From: UBA2988 sp965237965
Lineage (GTDB): Bacteria > Gemmatimonadota > Gemmatimonadetes > Longimicrobiales > Gaopeijiaceae
Direction of reading: 5' to 3'
NCBI GenBank assembly: GCA_965237965.1
Contig: CBDEGT010000002.1
Location: 372,001-436,000, forward strand
Length of the DNA stretch: 64,000 nucleotides
How positions within the stretch are numbered: position 1 is the stretch's first letter; every line of letters begins with the position of its first letter. This document shows positions 44,584 through 54,462 of this stretch, in pieces. A program made the position numbers and the translations under genes. The notes below the pieces were generated by a model that did no database searches, had not been told where the DNA came from, and was given only the letters and a program-made list of their open reading frames with translations.

Positions 44584-44977
44584 GATTCCTAAGTATAGAG
44601 CGAAGGTGATGATCCGGGACACCACCGCGCGCCCCCGATACGATCGGAAGCTGGCTGACGGATCGAGCGAGCTCCGAGCCCGAGTTGCGCGGCCGGTTGG
44701 CAGGCATCGCGGCGATCGGCGGTTACCCCGACGCGACGCGCTCGCTCCGCTTCCTCTCCCTCGGTGGGCACGAGTGGCGCTAGGTCGATTAGGGAGCCCC
44801 TTGGATCCACGGTCGCTGGATCGTCGAAGCCAACCGTCTCCGCCAGACCCGCGGGTTCGATGGACGACGCGGACGTGCTCGGGAGGATCCCTGCCACAGG
44901 GGCCTGAGCGAGCCATGTGCGGGAGCCGGGCTCAGCGCGGGTTGGGAGCGACACTTCGGATCGTGTAGGACGAACGC
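44584..44977. other. Intergenic stretch between sugar dehydrogenase and HEAT gene
   Basis: About 394 bp. Open frames exist on both strands, including one of 121 codons on the minus strand, but none has convincing codon use, a ribosome binding site or recognisable sequence. It presumably holds the promoter for the dehydrogenase-DUF2723 pair. I see no repeat or RNA. Confidence 0.45.
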
Positions 44978-46294
44978 TCAGCTCAGGCCCAGGAGCGATC
45001 GAGCGGCCGCGCGCACATCCATGTCCTTGTCGTCGGTCGCGTCGTTGAGCACCTTCTTCGCGTGCGGCGTGCCGATCAGCGCCAATGCCCGATACGCCGC
45101 GACCCGTACCTCGGCGGGCGGCCTCTTGAGAAACCCGCCCACCGCACGCTTTTCGATCACGGGAACCGCGCCGGGGTCGCCGATCTGCCCCAGCGCACGC
45201 AGGATTTCTTGCTGCACCTCCCCAACCGACTCCTGGTCAAGTCGCTCGAGCAGGTTGCGCACCGATCGCTCGCTTCCGAGCGTCCCGATCGCGCGGGCAG
45301 CTGTGGCACGCACGTCAGCGTCCGGATCGTCCAGCTTGTTTATCACGAGCAGGGTCGATGTCTCCCCGCCGATCCGAGCGAGTGCCTGGATGGTCTCGCG
45401 GCGTACCTTGGGGTGATGGTGCGCTAACGTGCCGACCAGGTGCTCGACAACCCGGTCCCCGCCGAGCTCGCTCAGGATCGAAACGCCGTTGCGGACCACC
45501 TGCCAGGTGCCGTCCTGCACCATCACCTCAGCCTGGCGCAGACCCTGTTCGCCCAATCCGGCCAGGGCGGCCACCAGGTTCTTGCGCTCACTGCGACCGT
45601 CGGCCTCGGCCAGCGCACGTGCTACCGCGCCAGCCGCCTCCTCGCCCAGCCGGTGGCACACCTGGACCAGCGTTGCCCGGCGCTCCTCGTCGCGCGCCCC
45701 GGCCAGTCTCATGGCCAATCCCGCGCACACCCCCGGCGTGGCCAACTGACGGGCGAGCGCCAGCGCCGCCGGATCGTCCTCCCCCGCCAACGCCAGGCGC
45801 TCGACCACATCCAGCATCGGATCTTGCTCGTTCGCCTCACGAAGGACCAGAGCGTCGTCTCGGATACGCCGCGTCGCGTCGACTACGTCACCGCTACCGG
45901 TCAGGAACGAATCGACGGCCTGCTCGAGGGACTCGGTGGCGGTACGGACGCGGTCCTCGCGGGGATTCGGAGGTGGAGGCTCCGGAGGCATCATGGTTTC
46001 GGGGGCCGGCGCCGGTTCAGGTGACGAGGCGGCCTTTCCTGTGGACGTGGCCTCGGCGGACTGCACACCCTCGGGTAGTGACGGAGCCTCGCGGGTCGGA
46101 GAGTGCTCCGCGACTCCGGATGGACCGGGGGTTTGCCCCGGGCCACCGGCGTCTCCAGTCGGTGATGAGCTTGGCGGGTCACGCGCCTGCTCGGCCTGCG
46201 CGAACAGATCGTCGAGCGAGCGCGCTACGCCTCCTTCTGTCTTCTCTTCCTCGGTCGGCGGCATGGACATCGGTGGTGGGGGCTCGGGCACCAT
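44978..46294 (-). CDS. HEAT-repeat protein with disordered N-terminus
   Basis: 438 residues from the ATG at 46294. The N-terminal third (about 1-130) is Pro/Glu/Ser-rich and probably disordered. The rest is a run of helical HEAT/PBS-lyase-like repeats, for example VRRETIQALARIGGETSTLL, DADVRATAARAIGTLGSERS, VGEVQQEILRALGQIGDPGA and VRVAAYRALALIGTPHAKKV. Such arrays usually bind proteins. No enzyme domain seen. It is downstream of and co-directional with the broken dipeptidase. Confidence 0.8.
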   Translation of the reverse strand: MVPEPPPPMSMPPTEEEKTEGGVARSLDDLFAQAEQARDPPSSSPTGDAGGPGQTPGPSGVAEHSPTREAPSLPEGVQSAEATSTGKAASSPEPAPAPETMMPPEPPPPNPREDRVRTATESLEQAVDSFLTGSGDVVDATRRIRDDALVLREANEQDPMLDVVERLALAGEDDPAALALARQLATPGVCAGLAMRLAGARDEERRATLVQVCHRLGEEAAGAVARALAEADGRSERKNLVAALAGLGEQGLRQAEVMVQDGTWQVVRNGVSILSELGGDRVVEHLVGTLAHHHPKVRRETIQALARIGGETSTLLVINKLDDPDADVRATAARAIGTLGSERSVRNLLERLDQESVGEVQQEILRALGQIGDPGAVPVIEKRAVGGFLKRPPAEVRVAAYRALALIGTPHAKKVLNDATDDKDMDVRAAARSLLGLS

Positions 46295-46350
46295 GGCCCA
46301 ATCTACACCGCGGCACCCGCGCCGACACCACGGATCGGTTCCGGGAGCGG

Positions 46351-47565
46351 TCAACGCACCGAACCCGCTTCTCCTACGAGACGGGCCGCGGTTTCCTCGG
46401 CAGCCCTGAGCGCTCGCAAGATGTTGCCTCCTGCGAGCTTGGCGAGTTCGTCCTCGCCCCATCCACGGCGCAAAAGCTCCTCGAACAGCACAGGATAGGT
46501 GGAGACGTCCTCGAGGCCGCGGACGACGCGGGTGATCCCGTCGAAGTCACCCCCGAGCCCGACGTGGTCCACGCCCGCCACCTTCCGGACGTGTTCCACG
46601 TGATCCGCCACCTGGGCCAGGGTGGCCACGGACATCGGATTCTCGCTCCGTCACGCGTCGAGCCCGACGAGGACCTTCTGGTCGCCCTCCCCGAAGAAAT
46701 TTTCCAGCCGCCGGCGCTCCTCCCTCTCATGCGCCTCCCAATCGCGGTGCTCCGTGCTCACGTACGCCGGAACGAACGTGATCATCACCACCCCACCATT
46801 GGCCGGCAGCCGGCGGAGCACGTCGTCGGGCACGTTGCGCGCGTGCTCTACGAGCGCGTAAGCCGATGCGTGTGACCATATGACGGGTGCCACCGACACG
46901 TCGAGCGCCGCGTGCATCGCCTGCACCGACGCGTGCGCGAGATCCACCAGCACGCCCAGCCGGTTCAGCTCACGCACCAGTGCCAATCCCTGCTCGGAGA
47001 GGCCGCCGTGGCGCGGCGCGTCCAGCGCTGCATCCGCAAACTCGTTCGTGCAGTTGTGGGTGAGTCCGAGGTAACGCACCCCGAGGTTCCGGAACGCGCG
47101 TGTCGCCCCGACCGATCCTTCGAGGGTGTGCGCACCCTCCATGCCGAGGAACGAACCGATGCGGCCGTCTTGGAAGGCACGCTCCAATTCGTCGGCGCTC
47201 CCCACGAGCCTCAGCGCCTCTGGATAGGCATCGATCATTTCGCGTGCGACCGCGATCTGTTCCAGCTGCCGAGCGGCCGCGCCCGGTCCCGCGGCGTCGC
47301 AGTCCACGTAGACTGACCAGAACTGGCCACCGACCATCCCGCGCCGCAGCCGCTCGACGTCGGTGTGGCCCGCGGTGCGCGCACGGAGATCGTACGCCCC
47401 GACCGGGTCGAGGACGCCGTGGCTGGAGCGGATTTCCCATGGCAGGTCGTTATGACCGTCGACCAGAGGGGTGCCACGGAGCACCCGGCGCGCCACCTCG
47501 AAGGGGTCACGGTCCTGAGCGCACAGGGTTTTCGGGACCACGGCTAGTAGCGCGAGGGCAACCAG
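46351..47565 (-). pseudogene. M19 membrane dipeptidase with in-frame TGA
   Basis: Zinc dipeptidase of the renal-dipeptidase family, exported. Metal and active-site motifs are intact: VDGHNDLPW, MEGAH, THNCTNEFAD, VDLAHAS, WSHASAY...HARNVPDD, and GLGGDFDG after the break. A single TGA at 46651-46653 interrupts it. The same frame continues (RSENP, MSVATLAQVADHVEHVRKVA). In relatives this position is usually Trp, so TGG to TGA is the simplest change. The start is also odd: a signal-peptide-like stretch (ILVALALLAVVPKTLCAQ) precedes the first GTG at 47541, and only a CTG at 47565 could include it. The 5' end overlaps the double-GT gene. Confidence 0.75.
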
Positions 47566-49961
47566 GATCCGTTTCGCGACGTCCCGCGGCGATCCTTTAA
47601 CCCTCCCTGCCCGGCCAGCGGTCGCTCCTCGCTCACCAGCAACTTCTCGACCTCGTCCACGATTCCTTCGCGGAACCGCTCCGGACGGAATCTCTCCGCG
47701 CTCGCACGCAGGGCCTCGGCGTTGAATTCGAGGCGCTCGAAGCGTCCGATCGCGTCCTCGAGCGCTGCCTGTGTCGGCTCGGGGAAGAAGACGCCAGTCC
47801 CCGAGCGGCCGGCCTCGCTGGGCAACACGGATTCGAGCACGCCACCCCGACCGAGGGCGATCACCGGCGCTCCCGCCGCCTGCGCCTCTACCGGAACGAG
47901 CCCGAAGTCCTCGACCCCGGGCATCAGGACTGCACGGCAGCGACCCATCAGCTCCGCCACCTCTTCATCGGGGAGCCAGCCGGTGAACTGTACGTGCCGC
48001 CCGGCGAGCGAGCGTAGGCGCGGCAGCTCGGGTCCGCTCCCCACCACGAGGAGCGTCCTACCGAGCCGGCCAAGCCCCGCGACGGCGAGGTCCACCCGCT
48101 TGTACGGCACGAGAGCCGAGACCACCAGATAGAAGTCCTCGCGTGTCGCCGCAGGGGTGAACCGATCCACGTCAACCGGTGGGTACACCACAGTTGCGTC
48201 CCTGCCATACGCCGTGCGGATCCGGTCGCGCACATGCGTGGAGTTGGCAACGAAGCGATGCACGCGATCCGCGCTCGTGCGGTCCCAGCGTCGTAGCGCG
48301 TGCGTCGCTGCTTGTGCTGCCAGCCGGAACGGCGCGGCGGAGCTGCCGAAGTACGCCCCGAACTGATCCCAGGCGTAGCGCATGGGCGTGTGACAGTAGC
48401 ACAGGTGAGGAATCCCGTCTGTCATCGCACTCTTGGCCACGCAGTGGCTGCTGGAAACGACAAGGTCGAAGCCCTCGAACGCGAAGCTCTCGATCGCGCG
48501 CGGAAAAAGCGGAAGGTACCAGCGGTAGTGACGAGCCGAGCCAGGCAGGCGCTGAACGAGAGATGTGTGGATGGGCCGGGCCTCGATCGTCGGCGAGACG
48601 CCACCGGGTCGGTGGAGCAGGGTGAACAGCTCTGCCTGCGGAAAGAGGGCCAGCAGCGATTCCAGGACCCGTTCCCCTCCCCGCATGCCCGTCAGCCAGT
48701 CGTGGACGATCGCAACGCGGAGCCCCGCAAGCCGATGGATGGGAGTGAGGGCGGATGGGGGGCCGAGCGCCGGGCTGGGCTCGGACCGAGGGCCAACCTC
48801 CGCGGCCCAACTCCGTGACGTGGCCCCCGCTGGGGCCGCTGGCCCAGGACGCACTCGATCGCCCGCAGCCTCACGGCACGCCGCGATCACGGCCGCGGCG
48901 CCCGCCTCCCAGCTATGCGAGGCGACCCGGTCGATTCCGCGTTTCCTCCGTGCCGCCACTTCACGGGGGCCCTCGCCCATTACGCGCATCAGTCCGTCGA
49001 CCCAGGCTTCCGCGCGTAAGGGCACGCGGTCTGCGGCATTCCCGAGCACCTCCACGGACGCAAGGTAGGGCGAGGTCATCACCGGCGCACCGCACGCCAA
49101 GGCCTCGAGCGGCGGCCGTCCGAATCCCTCCGACAGGGACGGGAACACGAACGCCGCCGCGCCCGTGTAGAGCGCGTGCAGCGTGGCATCGTCGACCCGG
49201 CCAACGTCGAGCTCACCCGGCTTCGCCCCCTTCTGCACGGAGCGGGACGAGAAGATCCGGCCGTCCCCTCCGCTCACCACCACGAGAAGTGGTGCGGGTG
49301 CGGCTCCGTCGGCATCCGCTCGTCCGCGCCACAGCGCCAATACCTCGCGTAGGAACCGGACGTTCTTTCGGGGATCGTGTCCGCCCACTGTCAGCAAGTA
49401 CGAGCCTGTGAACCCGTACCGCGCACGCACGGCTTCCACGGCGGCGGGATTCGCCGGTGTATCGAAGGGCGCCGCACCCTGGTCGACGATTCTGATGCAC
49501 GCGGGATCGACACCGACCGCGTCCGCAATCGCCGCGGCCGACGCACGTGATACGGTGACGACACGGGCGGCTCGCCGAACCGCGGGAGCCAACGCCCAGC
49601 GGTACCAGGCGGCGAACGCAGGCGAGAAGAGCCCGGGGTGTGTCAGCGGCTCCACGTCGTGCACGACAACGACGTGCGGCCCGCCGGCGACCGGAAGCGT
49701 GTTTGCCGGATTCAGGACGACGTCGCAGCCCGCTGCGCCAGCCGCACGCGGCAGCTCGACCTGCTCCCAGCCCTGGCCACTGAGCCGCCCGGAGACGGAT
49801 GTGACCGAGCGGGGCAGCCCGTGCGGTGCGATGGTAGCCCGCGGCAGGAGCAGTACTCCGGTCTCGATCCGAGGCCAGAGCCGCCGCACGATCTCGGAGG
49901 CGAAACGCTGCACGCCCGTCTGGCGCGAGCTCAGGAAGCGGCCGTTGACGCCGAGGATCAT
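47544..49961 (-). CDS. Double GT4 glycosyltransferase (two transferase domains fused)
   Basis: 805 residues with two complete GT-B units. Domain 1 (about 1-375): GVNGRFLSSRQTGVQRFASE, TVGGHDPRKNV, SLSEGFGRPPLEALACGAPV (E-x7-E). A Pro/Ser-rich linker (375-420) follows. Domain 2 (about 420-780): VAIVHDWLTGMRGGERVLES, CYCHTPMRYAWDQFG, VYPPVDVDRFTP, LVVSALVPYKRVDLAV and VEDFGLVPVEAQAAGAPVIA. It could add two sugars in sequence, as in WbdA-type mannosyltransferases. The ATG at 49961 overlaps the ligase stop (ATGA). Confidence 0.88.
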   Translation of the reverse strand: MILGVNGRFLSSRQTGVQRFASEIVRRLWPRIETGVLLLPRATIAPHGLPRSVTSVSGRLSGQGWEQVELPRAAGAAGCDVVLNPANTLPVAGGPHVVVVHDVEPLTHPGLFSPAFAAWYRWALAPAVRRAARVVTVSRASAAAIADAVGVDPACIRIVDQGAAPFDTPANPAAVEAVRARYGFTGSYLLTVGGHDPRKNVRFLREVLALWRGRADADGAAPAPLLVVVSGGDGRIFSSRSVQKGAKPGELDVGRVDDATLHALYTGAAAFVFPSLSEGFGRPPLEALACGAPVMTSPYLASVEVLGNAADRVPLRAEAWVDGLMRVMGEGPREVAARRKRGIDRVASHSWEAGAAAVIAACREAAGDRVRPGPAAPAGATSRSWAAEVGPRSEPSPALGPPSALTPIHRLAGLRVAIVHDWLTGMRGGERVLESLLALFPQAELFTLLHRPGGVSPTIEARPIHTSLVQRLPGSARHYRWYLPLFPRAIESFAFEGFDLVVSSSHCVAKSAMTDGIPHLCYCHTPMRYAWDQFGAYFGSSAAPFRLAAQAATHALRRWDRTSADRVHRFVANSTHVRDRIRTAYGRDATVVYPPVDVDRFTPAATREDFYLVVSALVPYKRVDLAVAGLGRLGRTLLVVGSGPELPRLRSLAGRHVQFTGWLPDEEVAELMGRCRAVLMPGVEDFGLVPVEAQAAGAPVIALGRGGVLESVLPSEAGRSGTGVFFPEPTQAALEDAIGRFERLEFNAEALRASAERFRPERFREGIVDEVEKLLVSEERPLAGQGGLKDRRGTSRNGSWLPSRY

Positions 49962-51394
49962 GTGGGTGGAGCGGGGGATGGAAAGGTCTGAGGCGTTGGC
50001 CTGGCCACCGCCATCGCGATGACCAGCACGACGAGCTGTCCGACGCCGTGTGCGAAAGGCCAGATCGTCATCGAGACGAGGGCAACGCTAGCGAGTGCCC
50101 AGAGTACTGTCCGGCGCGTCCCGACCTCGTGATGGCCGTTTCCAACCTCTCCACGCGCGGCCAACACCCACCGAACCGCTCCGACGTGAGCTCCGATCAG
50201 GATGATCAGGAAGCCCAGAAGGCCGAACATCCCCGCCTCCGCGGCGATCTCGATGTAGCCGTTGTGTGCTGATCCAACGTAGTCGGTCAGGCTGAGAATC
50301 TGCGGACCGTATTCCTCGAGACCAGCCCCGAACCCCCCGGGACCAACACCCGTCCAGGGATGGTCGAGGAACATGAGAACACCGACGAGCATCAGGTCGG
50401 CGCGCTGCTCGACCGCGTAGTCCCCCACGGCGCTCACCGCACGGTTCGAGAATACCCCTCCCGCCGCGACATCCAGCAGCAGGACGCCCAGGGCCGCGAA
50501 GAGCCAGATACGCGCCACGGACCGACCCCCGCCCGCCAGGAGTAACACGGCCGGAGACAGCAGGGCGGCGAGCCAACTTCCTCGCGAGAATGTCGACAGG
50601 AGGCCAAGCCCACACCCGAGGATCGCGGCGAACGCCACCCAGCGCGCTACCGGTCCATACGCGGTCTGAAAGGCCAGAACGCCGACGGGAAGCGCCACGG
50701 CGAAGAACATCCCGGACTCGTTGGGCCACCCTAATCCGATCGTCGCTCGGTAGAACCCAGTCTGTGCCATCGGAAAGGAGCCACCGATCAGTCCCAGCGC
50801 CTGCGCAGCCGCGGCCATGCCAGCGAGCCCAGCAACGACAGCGATCAGACGTGCCAGACCGGAACGAGACAATCGCCCTCGCGAGATCTCGTGTGTCGCG
50901 ATGATGAGAAGGGCCATCATGGACCCCAGGTTGACGACCTCCCGGAGGGCGGCAAGCCTGTTCTCCGCCAGGCCGGCGGAGATGATCACCGCGATGCCGA
51001 AGCAGGCGACGCCCGTGCGCGACAGAGCTCCCAGTTGCAGTCGCTCACGCCGAAAAGGGATACACAGGAGCCACCCCGCTACGATCAAAGCGTTGACGAT
51101 CGCCGCGGGCGCCAGCCTCGCATCCCCGCCCGAAACCAGCGCCGGCAAAGGAAGCGCAACGATCAGGAGCGGCCAGAAGTCGATCCATCCCGCCACCCCG
51201 AGGGCAAGCGTGGCCGCCGCCGCCGCGCCACCGCCTCCAAAGAGCAGCAGCAGGTTATCTGAGGCCATGCCGGCCAGGGCCGACACCGCACCGGCGCCGA
51301 GCGCCCCGACCAACAGTCCGGCGACCACCCGATCCAGCGCTCCGGCGGGTATGCGAGCTCCTATATCGAACGTGCTCACGAGCGCCCGAGTCAT
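49958..51394 (-). CDS. O-antigen ligase / polymerase-family membrane protein
   Basis: 478 residues with about 12 hydrophobic helices and the large periplasmic loop of the Wzy/WaaL superfamily. Visible motifs are FSRGSWLAALLSPAVLLL and DHPWTGVGPGGFGAGLEEYG followed by DYVGSAHNGYIEIAAEAGMF, where the Arg and His residues are typical of the catalytic region. It joins or polymerises glycan chains at the outer face of the inner membrane. Coupled by ATGA overlaps on both sides. Confidence 0.82.
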   Translation of the reverse strand: MTRALVSTFDIGARIPAGALDRVVAGLLVGALGAGAVSALAGMASDNLLLLFGGGGAAAAATLALGVAGWIDFWPLLIVALPLPALVSGGDARLAPAAIVNALIVAGWLLCIPFRRERLQLGALSRTGVACFGIAVIISAGLAENRLAALREVVNLGSMMALLIIATHEISRGRLSRSGLARLIAVVAGLAGMAAAAQALGLIGGSFPMAQTGFYRATIGLGWPNESGMFFAVALPVGVLAFQTAYGPVARWVAFAAILGCGLGLLSTFSRGSWLAALLSPAVLLLAGGGRSVARIWLFAALGVLLLDVAAGGVFSNRAVSAVGDYAVEQRADLMLVGVLMFLDHPWTGVGPGGFGAGLEEYGPQILSLTDYVGSAHNGYIEIAAEAGMFGLLGFLIILIGAHVGAVRWVLAARGEVGNGHHEVGTRRTVLWALASVALVSMTIWPFAHGVGQLVVLVIAMAVARPTPQTFPSPAPPT

Positions 51395-52110
51395 GTGACT
51401 CGCTCAAACACGGCGAACCCGTTGCGCAGCCGTGACGATGCCTCGAGCAATCGATATGCTGGATCTGCTTGCAGCCGTTCGCAGTTCGCCCAGTTCTTGA
51501 GGGTGCGGGTGTCATCGAGCGCGAGGAACCGAGCGCCGTAAACGTCCTCCATCTCCGCAGCGCCCGTGAACTCCGAGCCGTCGATCAGCACCAAGTCGAA
51601 CGCATCAATACCGTGTGCACGCTTGATCTGCTGGATGCCCGCGCCGGAGAGACCATGGTCGCGGAGATACGCCAGGTCCTGGTCAAGCCAGCGGGCAACC
51701 TCGTCGAGCGGGATGCGAGCGAGGCGCGACCCGGCCTGCCGATGGAAGCGCGCCACCTCTGCATGGGTCGGAAAGCGTTCCAGCGGCACGGATGACACCC
51801 GATGGCAGTGCACGAACGGCGCAGAGCGATAGCGTTCTACCAGATGCTCGAAGCGCGGTGCTGAGAGCTTGATGCAGTGGATCTCGGGCGCGAAACGATT
51901 TCGGCGCGCACCGCGAACGAGTGCTGCGGTGCTCCCCTCCCCCGACGACGAGCCGATCTCGAGAATCGATCTCACGCCCTCCCGGGCCGCCAGCTCCTCC
52001 AGGATCTCATGAAGCCGATCGTCCGCGATCTCTGGCCCGATCAGCTGGTCCAGGTCAGATCCGGTCCGGTTCCGCAGGCGGAGCCGCAGCGCGCGGAAGG
52101 CCCGGATCAT
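51391..52110 (-). CDS. Class I SAM-dependent methyltransferase-like protein
   Basis: 239 residues. Motif I is SILEIGSSSGEGSTAALVRG (SAM-binding loop), and DAFDLVLIDGSEFTGAAEME later in the sequence fits motif IV. The tail ARFLALDDTRTLKNW resembles CmcI/TylF or FkbM-like enzymes that act on sugars or polyketides. In this locus it probably modifies a sugar residue. It overlaps the ligase gene (ATGA), so the two are coupled. Substrate unknown. Confidence 0.7.
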   Translation of the reverse strand: MIRAFRALRLRLRNRTGSDLDQLIGPEIADDRLHEILEELAAREGVRSILEIGSSSGEGSTAALVRGARRNRFAPEIHCIKLSAPRFEHLVERYRSAPFVHCHRVSSVPLERFPTHAEVARFHRQAGSRLARIPLDEVARWLDQDLAYLRDHGLSGAGIQQIKRAHGIDAFDLVLIDGSEFTGAAEMEDVYGARFLALDDTRTLKNWANCERLQADPAYRLLEASSRLRNGFAVFERVT

Positions 52111-52613
52111 AGGAGGTCCCCGTAGAACGCGATCGTCTCGTCAACCACCGAGTCCTGCGTGAAGCGATCGAGCACCCGAGCGCGACCGGTAGCGCCGAGG
52201 CGCCGTCGGGCTTCCTCCCCCTCTACGAGCCGGATCAGGGCATCGCGGAGCGCCGCTACTGAGCCCTCCCGCACCACCAGGCCAGCATCCCCGATCACCT
52301 CCGGGATCTCGCCCGAGGCCGAGCCCACCACCGCGACGCCGCTCGCCATCGCCTCAACCAGGGTCCTGCCGAACTGCTCGGCCCAGCCGGGAGTGGTGAG
52401 CGACGGCTGCGCGAGCACATCCAGCGCGGTGAGCCAGTCGGCCACCGTCGAAGACGGCACCACTCCCGTGAACCGGGCACGGTCCGCGATGCCGAGAGCC
52501 GTCGCCCGCGCCTGAAGCGCGTCCTCTTCCGGACCGCCCCCGATCTCAAGCACGAAGGTGTACCGGTTCACGTGGACCTGGTGGGAGTGGATGCCTGGGA
52601 CGGTGAACTCCAA
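52107..52613 (-). pseudogene. GT4 glycosyltransferase, C-terminal fragment
   Basis: Only the donor-binding half remains: LEIGGGPEEDALQARATALG, ARFTGVVPSSTVADW, and WAEQFGRTLVEAMASGVAVV with the E-x7-E motif, up to a normal C-terminus. About 200 residues of the acceptor domain are missing. Homology stops near 52575, and the first residues (MEFTVPGIHSHQVHVNRYT) are unrelated. The stop overlaps the methyltransferase start. A truncated relic, though it could still be translated. Confidence 0.75.
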
Positions 52614-52620
52614 CGGCTAG

Positions 52621-53601
52621 GGAAGAATCGACGCACCATCCCCGTCGCGGGAGAGGTTCGCCCAGCACCTCGATCACAGCCGGCGCCGTGCGGCTCTCCT
52701 CCATGGCGAGCTCGCGCGCGTCATCGCCGCGCTTCAAGAAGAGGGGGTCGATCTCCTCGTGCTGAAGGGCATCCACACCGGCGTCGTCTACTTCCCTGAC
52801 CCGGGCACGCGTCCCGCCGCCGACCTCGACGTGCTGATCCGGCCGGAGGAGCGCTCGCTCGCAGCAGCAGCACTGTCGCGCGCCGGCTTCATCGAGGCCC
52901 GGAGGACCACGTTCGGGGCGCGCTCCGAGTGGACCTTCGGCCCGCAGCGCGTGCATTCCGTCGAGCTAGAGCACCCTGATAATCCCTGGTCGGTCGACCT
53001 GCACACGAGCCTCGAGCGCTGGTACTTCAGGGGCGTACGCCGCAGCCTGGGTGAGGAGGTGTTCGAGCGGACTGGTGAGATCCGGATCGCCGATCAGCAG
53101 GCACGCGTGCTGGGCCAGCCCGATCTGTGCGCGTTCCTTGCCCTGCACGCGAGCTACGAGCTGGTGAAGGTGCGCCTGATTCGTCTCGTCGAGCTCGCGT
53201 TGGTAGCAAGGCACGATACGAGGCAGGCCACCCTGGACTGGGACGAGCTCTTGGGACACGTGCGCCGGACCCGAACCGAGCGCTTCGTCTACCCTGCCTG
53301 GGCGCTGGTGGAGGACCTTCTGCCCGACACGGTCCCGCCGACGGTGCTCGACGAGCTCGCCCGCGCGGCCACGCCACGCCAGCTGCGCGTGGTGGCCGCG
53401 GTCCGAGCAGCGGACTTCGCGCCCCTCACCCGGCGCTCGGTGGACGCGAAGCTCATGTGGGCGGCAGGACCTCGCGAACTCCTGCTCAACATTTCGGAGC
53501 TGCTCCTACCCAGCGACGATGGCCGGGACGTGGGGGCGTTCCATCGTGAGCGCCTCCGGTCCCTCTTCTCCGGGAAAGCCCGCTGGCGGGCGGCGCCGTG
53601 A
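52621..53601 (+). pseudogene. Nucleotidyltransferase-like protein (NTP_transf_5 type), start lost
   Basis: From 52759 (GTG) the frame codes for 280 residues: LKGIHTGVVYFPDPGTRPAA then DLDVLI, the acidic pair of the nucleotidyltransferase fold, and a helical second half. Coding sequence clearly extends upstream in frame (ERFAQHLDHSRRRAALLHGE, LARVIAALQEEGVDLL) to a TAG just before 52621, with no ATG, GTG or TTG on the way. So the native start is missing. A shortened product from 52759 would lack the first helix. Family members occur in polysaccharide loci with unknown targets. The stop overlaps the next GTG. Confidence 0.6.
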
Positions 53602-54455
53602 GCATGCTACCTCCTACCCCTCTGCCCCCCGCTGTCCGCGCGTTCGACGAGACAGCACGTCGCTTCGACGAGCGTTTCGGCGAGTGGCGGAGCGTCGCGG
53701 CGCAGCGGCGGGCCGTGCGCCGGGGCCTGACGCAGATCTTCCCGCCCGGGAGCCGGCTGCTCGAGCTGGGCGGCGGAACCGGGGACGACGCATGCTTCCT
53801 CCTCGAGCGCGGTTACCAGTTGATGGTGACCGACGGGGCACCGCGCATGGTCGAGCTCGCCGCAGCCAAGCTTCGCGCGGCCGGCTACGGCGACGTACCC
53901 GTAGAGCAGGCCGTGCTGGAGGCGTTGGGCCCCTTCGCTGAGCGCGCGCATGCGCGTAGCCTGGCGCCCTTCGATGGCGCCTTCTCGAATTTCGCAGCTC
54001 TGAACTGCGTCGCCGATATCGGCGCGCTCGCGGTCCCCCTCTCGAGGTTGGTGCAGCCCGGAGGTGCGTGCGCGTTCGTCGTCTTCGGTCGTTATTCGCC
54101 GGGCGAGGTACTGGTGAAGCTTCTTCGCCGCCGTCCCGCGGATGCAATGCGGCGCTTCCGCGGGGGGCGTATCCCGGCTCGCATCGGCAGTGAGCACTTC
54201 ACCGTCTGGTATCCGTCCGTCGGACAGATCGCCCGCGCGCTAGCGCCTTACTTCCGCCTGCGCAGAGTGCGAGGCATCGGAATCCTGGTTCCGCCGAGCG
54301 CGGCTGAGCCGTTCATCTCCCGCTTCCCGCGCCTCGTCGCAGCCCTCGAGATGATGGATCGGGTCGTGACCGTGCCGCTTGCTCGGCTGGGTGATCACGT
54401 GCTGTTGGACCTCGAACGCACCGCAGTCCGAGCGCCCGAGGTCGGAACGGCCTGA
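53598..54455 (+). CDS. Class I SAM-dependent methyltransferase
   Basis: 285 residues. SAM loop LLELGGGTGDDACFLLERGY (motif I), VTDGAPRMVELAAAKLRAAG (motif II), FDGAFSNFAALNCVAD (motif IV), LVQPGGACAFVVFGRYSP (motif VI) are all in place. The C-terminal half is Arg-rich and may touch a lipid or glycan acceptor. The GTG start overlaps the nucleotidyltransferase stop (GTGA). Probably a sugar or lipid methylase of the surface-glycan locus. Confidence 0.82.
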   Translation: MSMLPPTPLPPAVRAFDETARRFDERFGEWRSVAAQRRAVRRGLTQIFPPGSRLLELGGGTGDDACFLLERGYQLMVTDGAPRMVELAAAKLRAAGYGDVPVEQAVLEALGPFAERAHARSLAPFDGAFSNFAALNCVADIGALAVPLSRLVQPGGACAFVVFGRYSPGEVLVKLLRRRPADAMRRFRGGRIPARIGSEHFTVWYPSVGQIARALAPYFRLRRVRGIGILVPPSAAEPFISRFPRLVAALEMMDRVVTVPLARLGDHVLLDLERTAVRAPEVGTA

Positions 54456-54462
54456 CCCCGGC

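Noticed and set aside
44589..44954. A 121-codon minus-strand frame in the intergenic region
   Set aside because: No start signal, low-complexity content and no family; not enough to call a gene.
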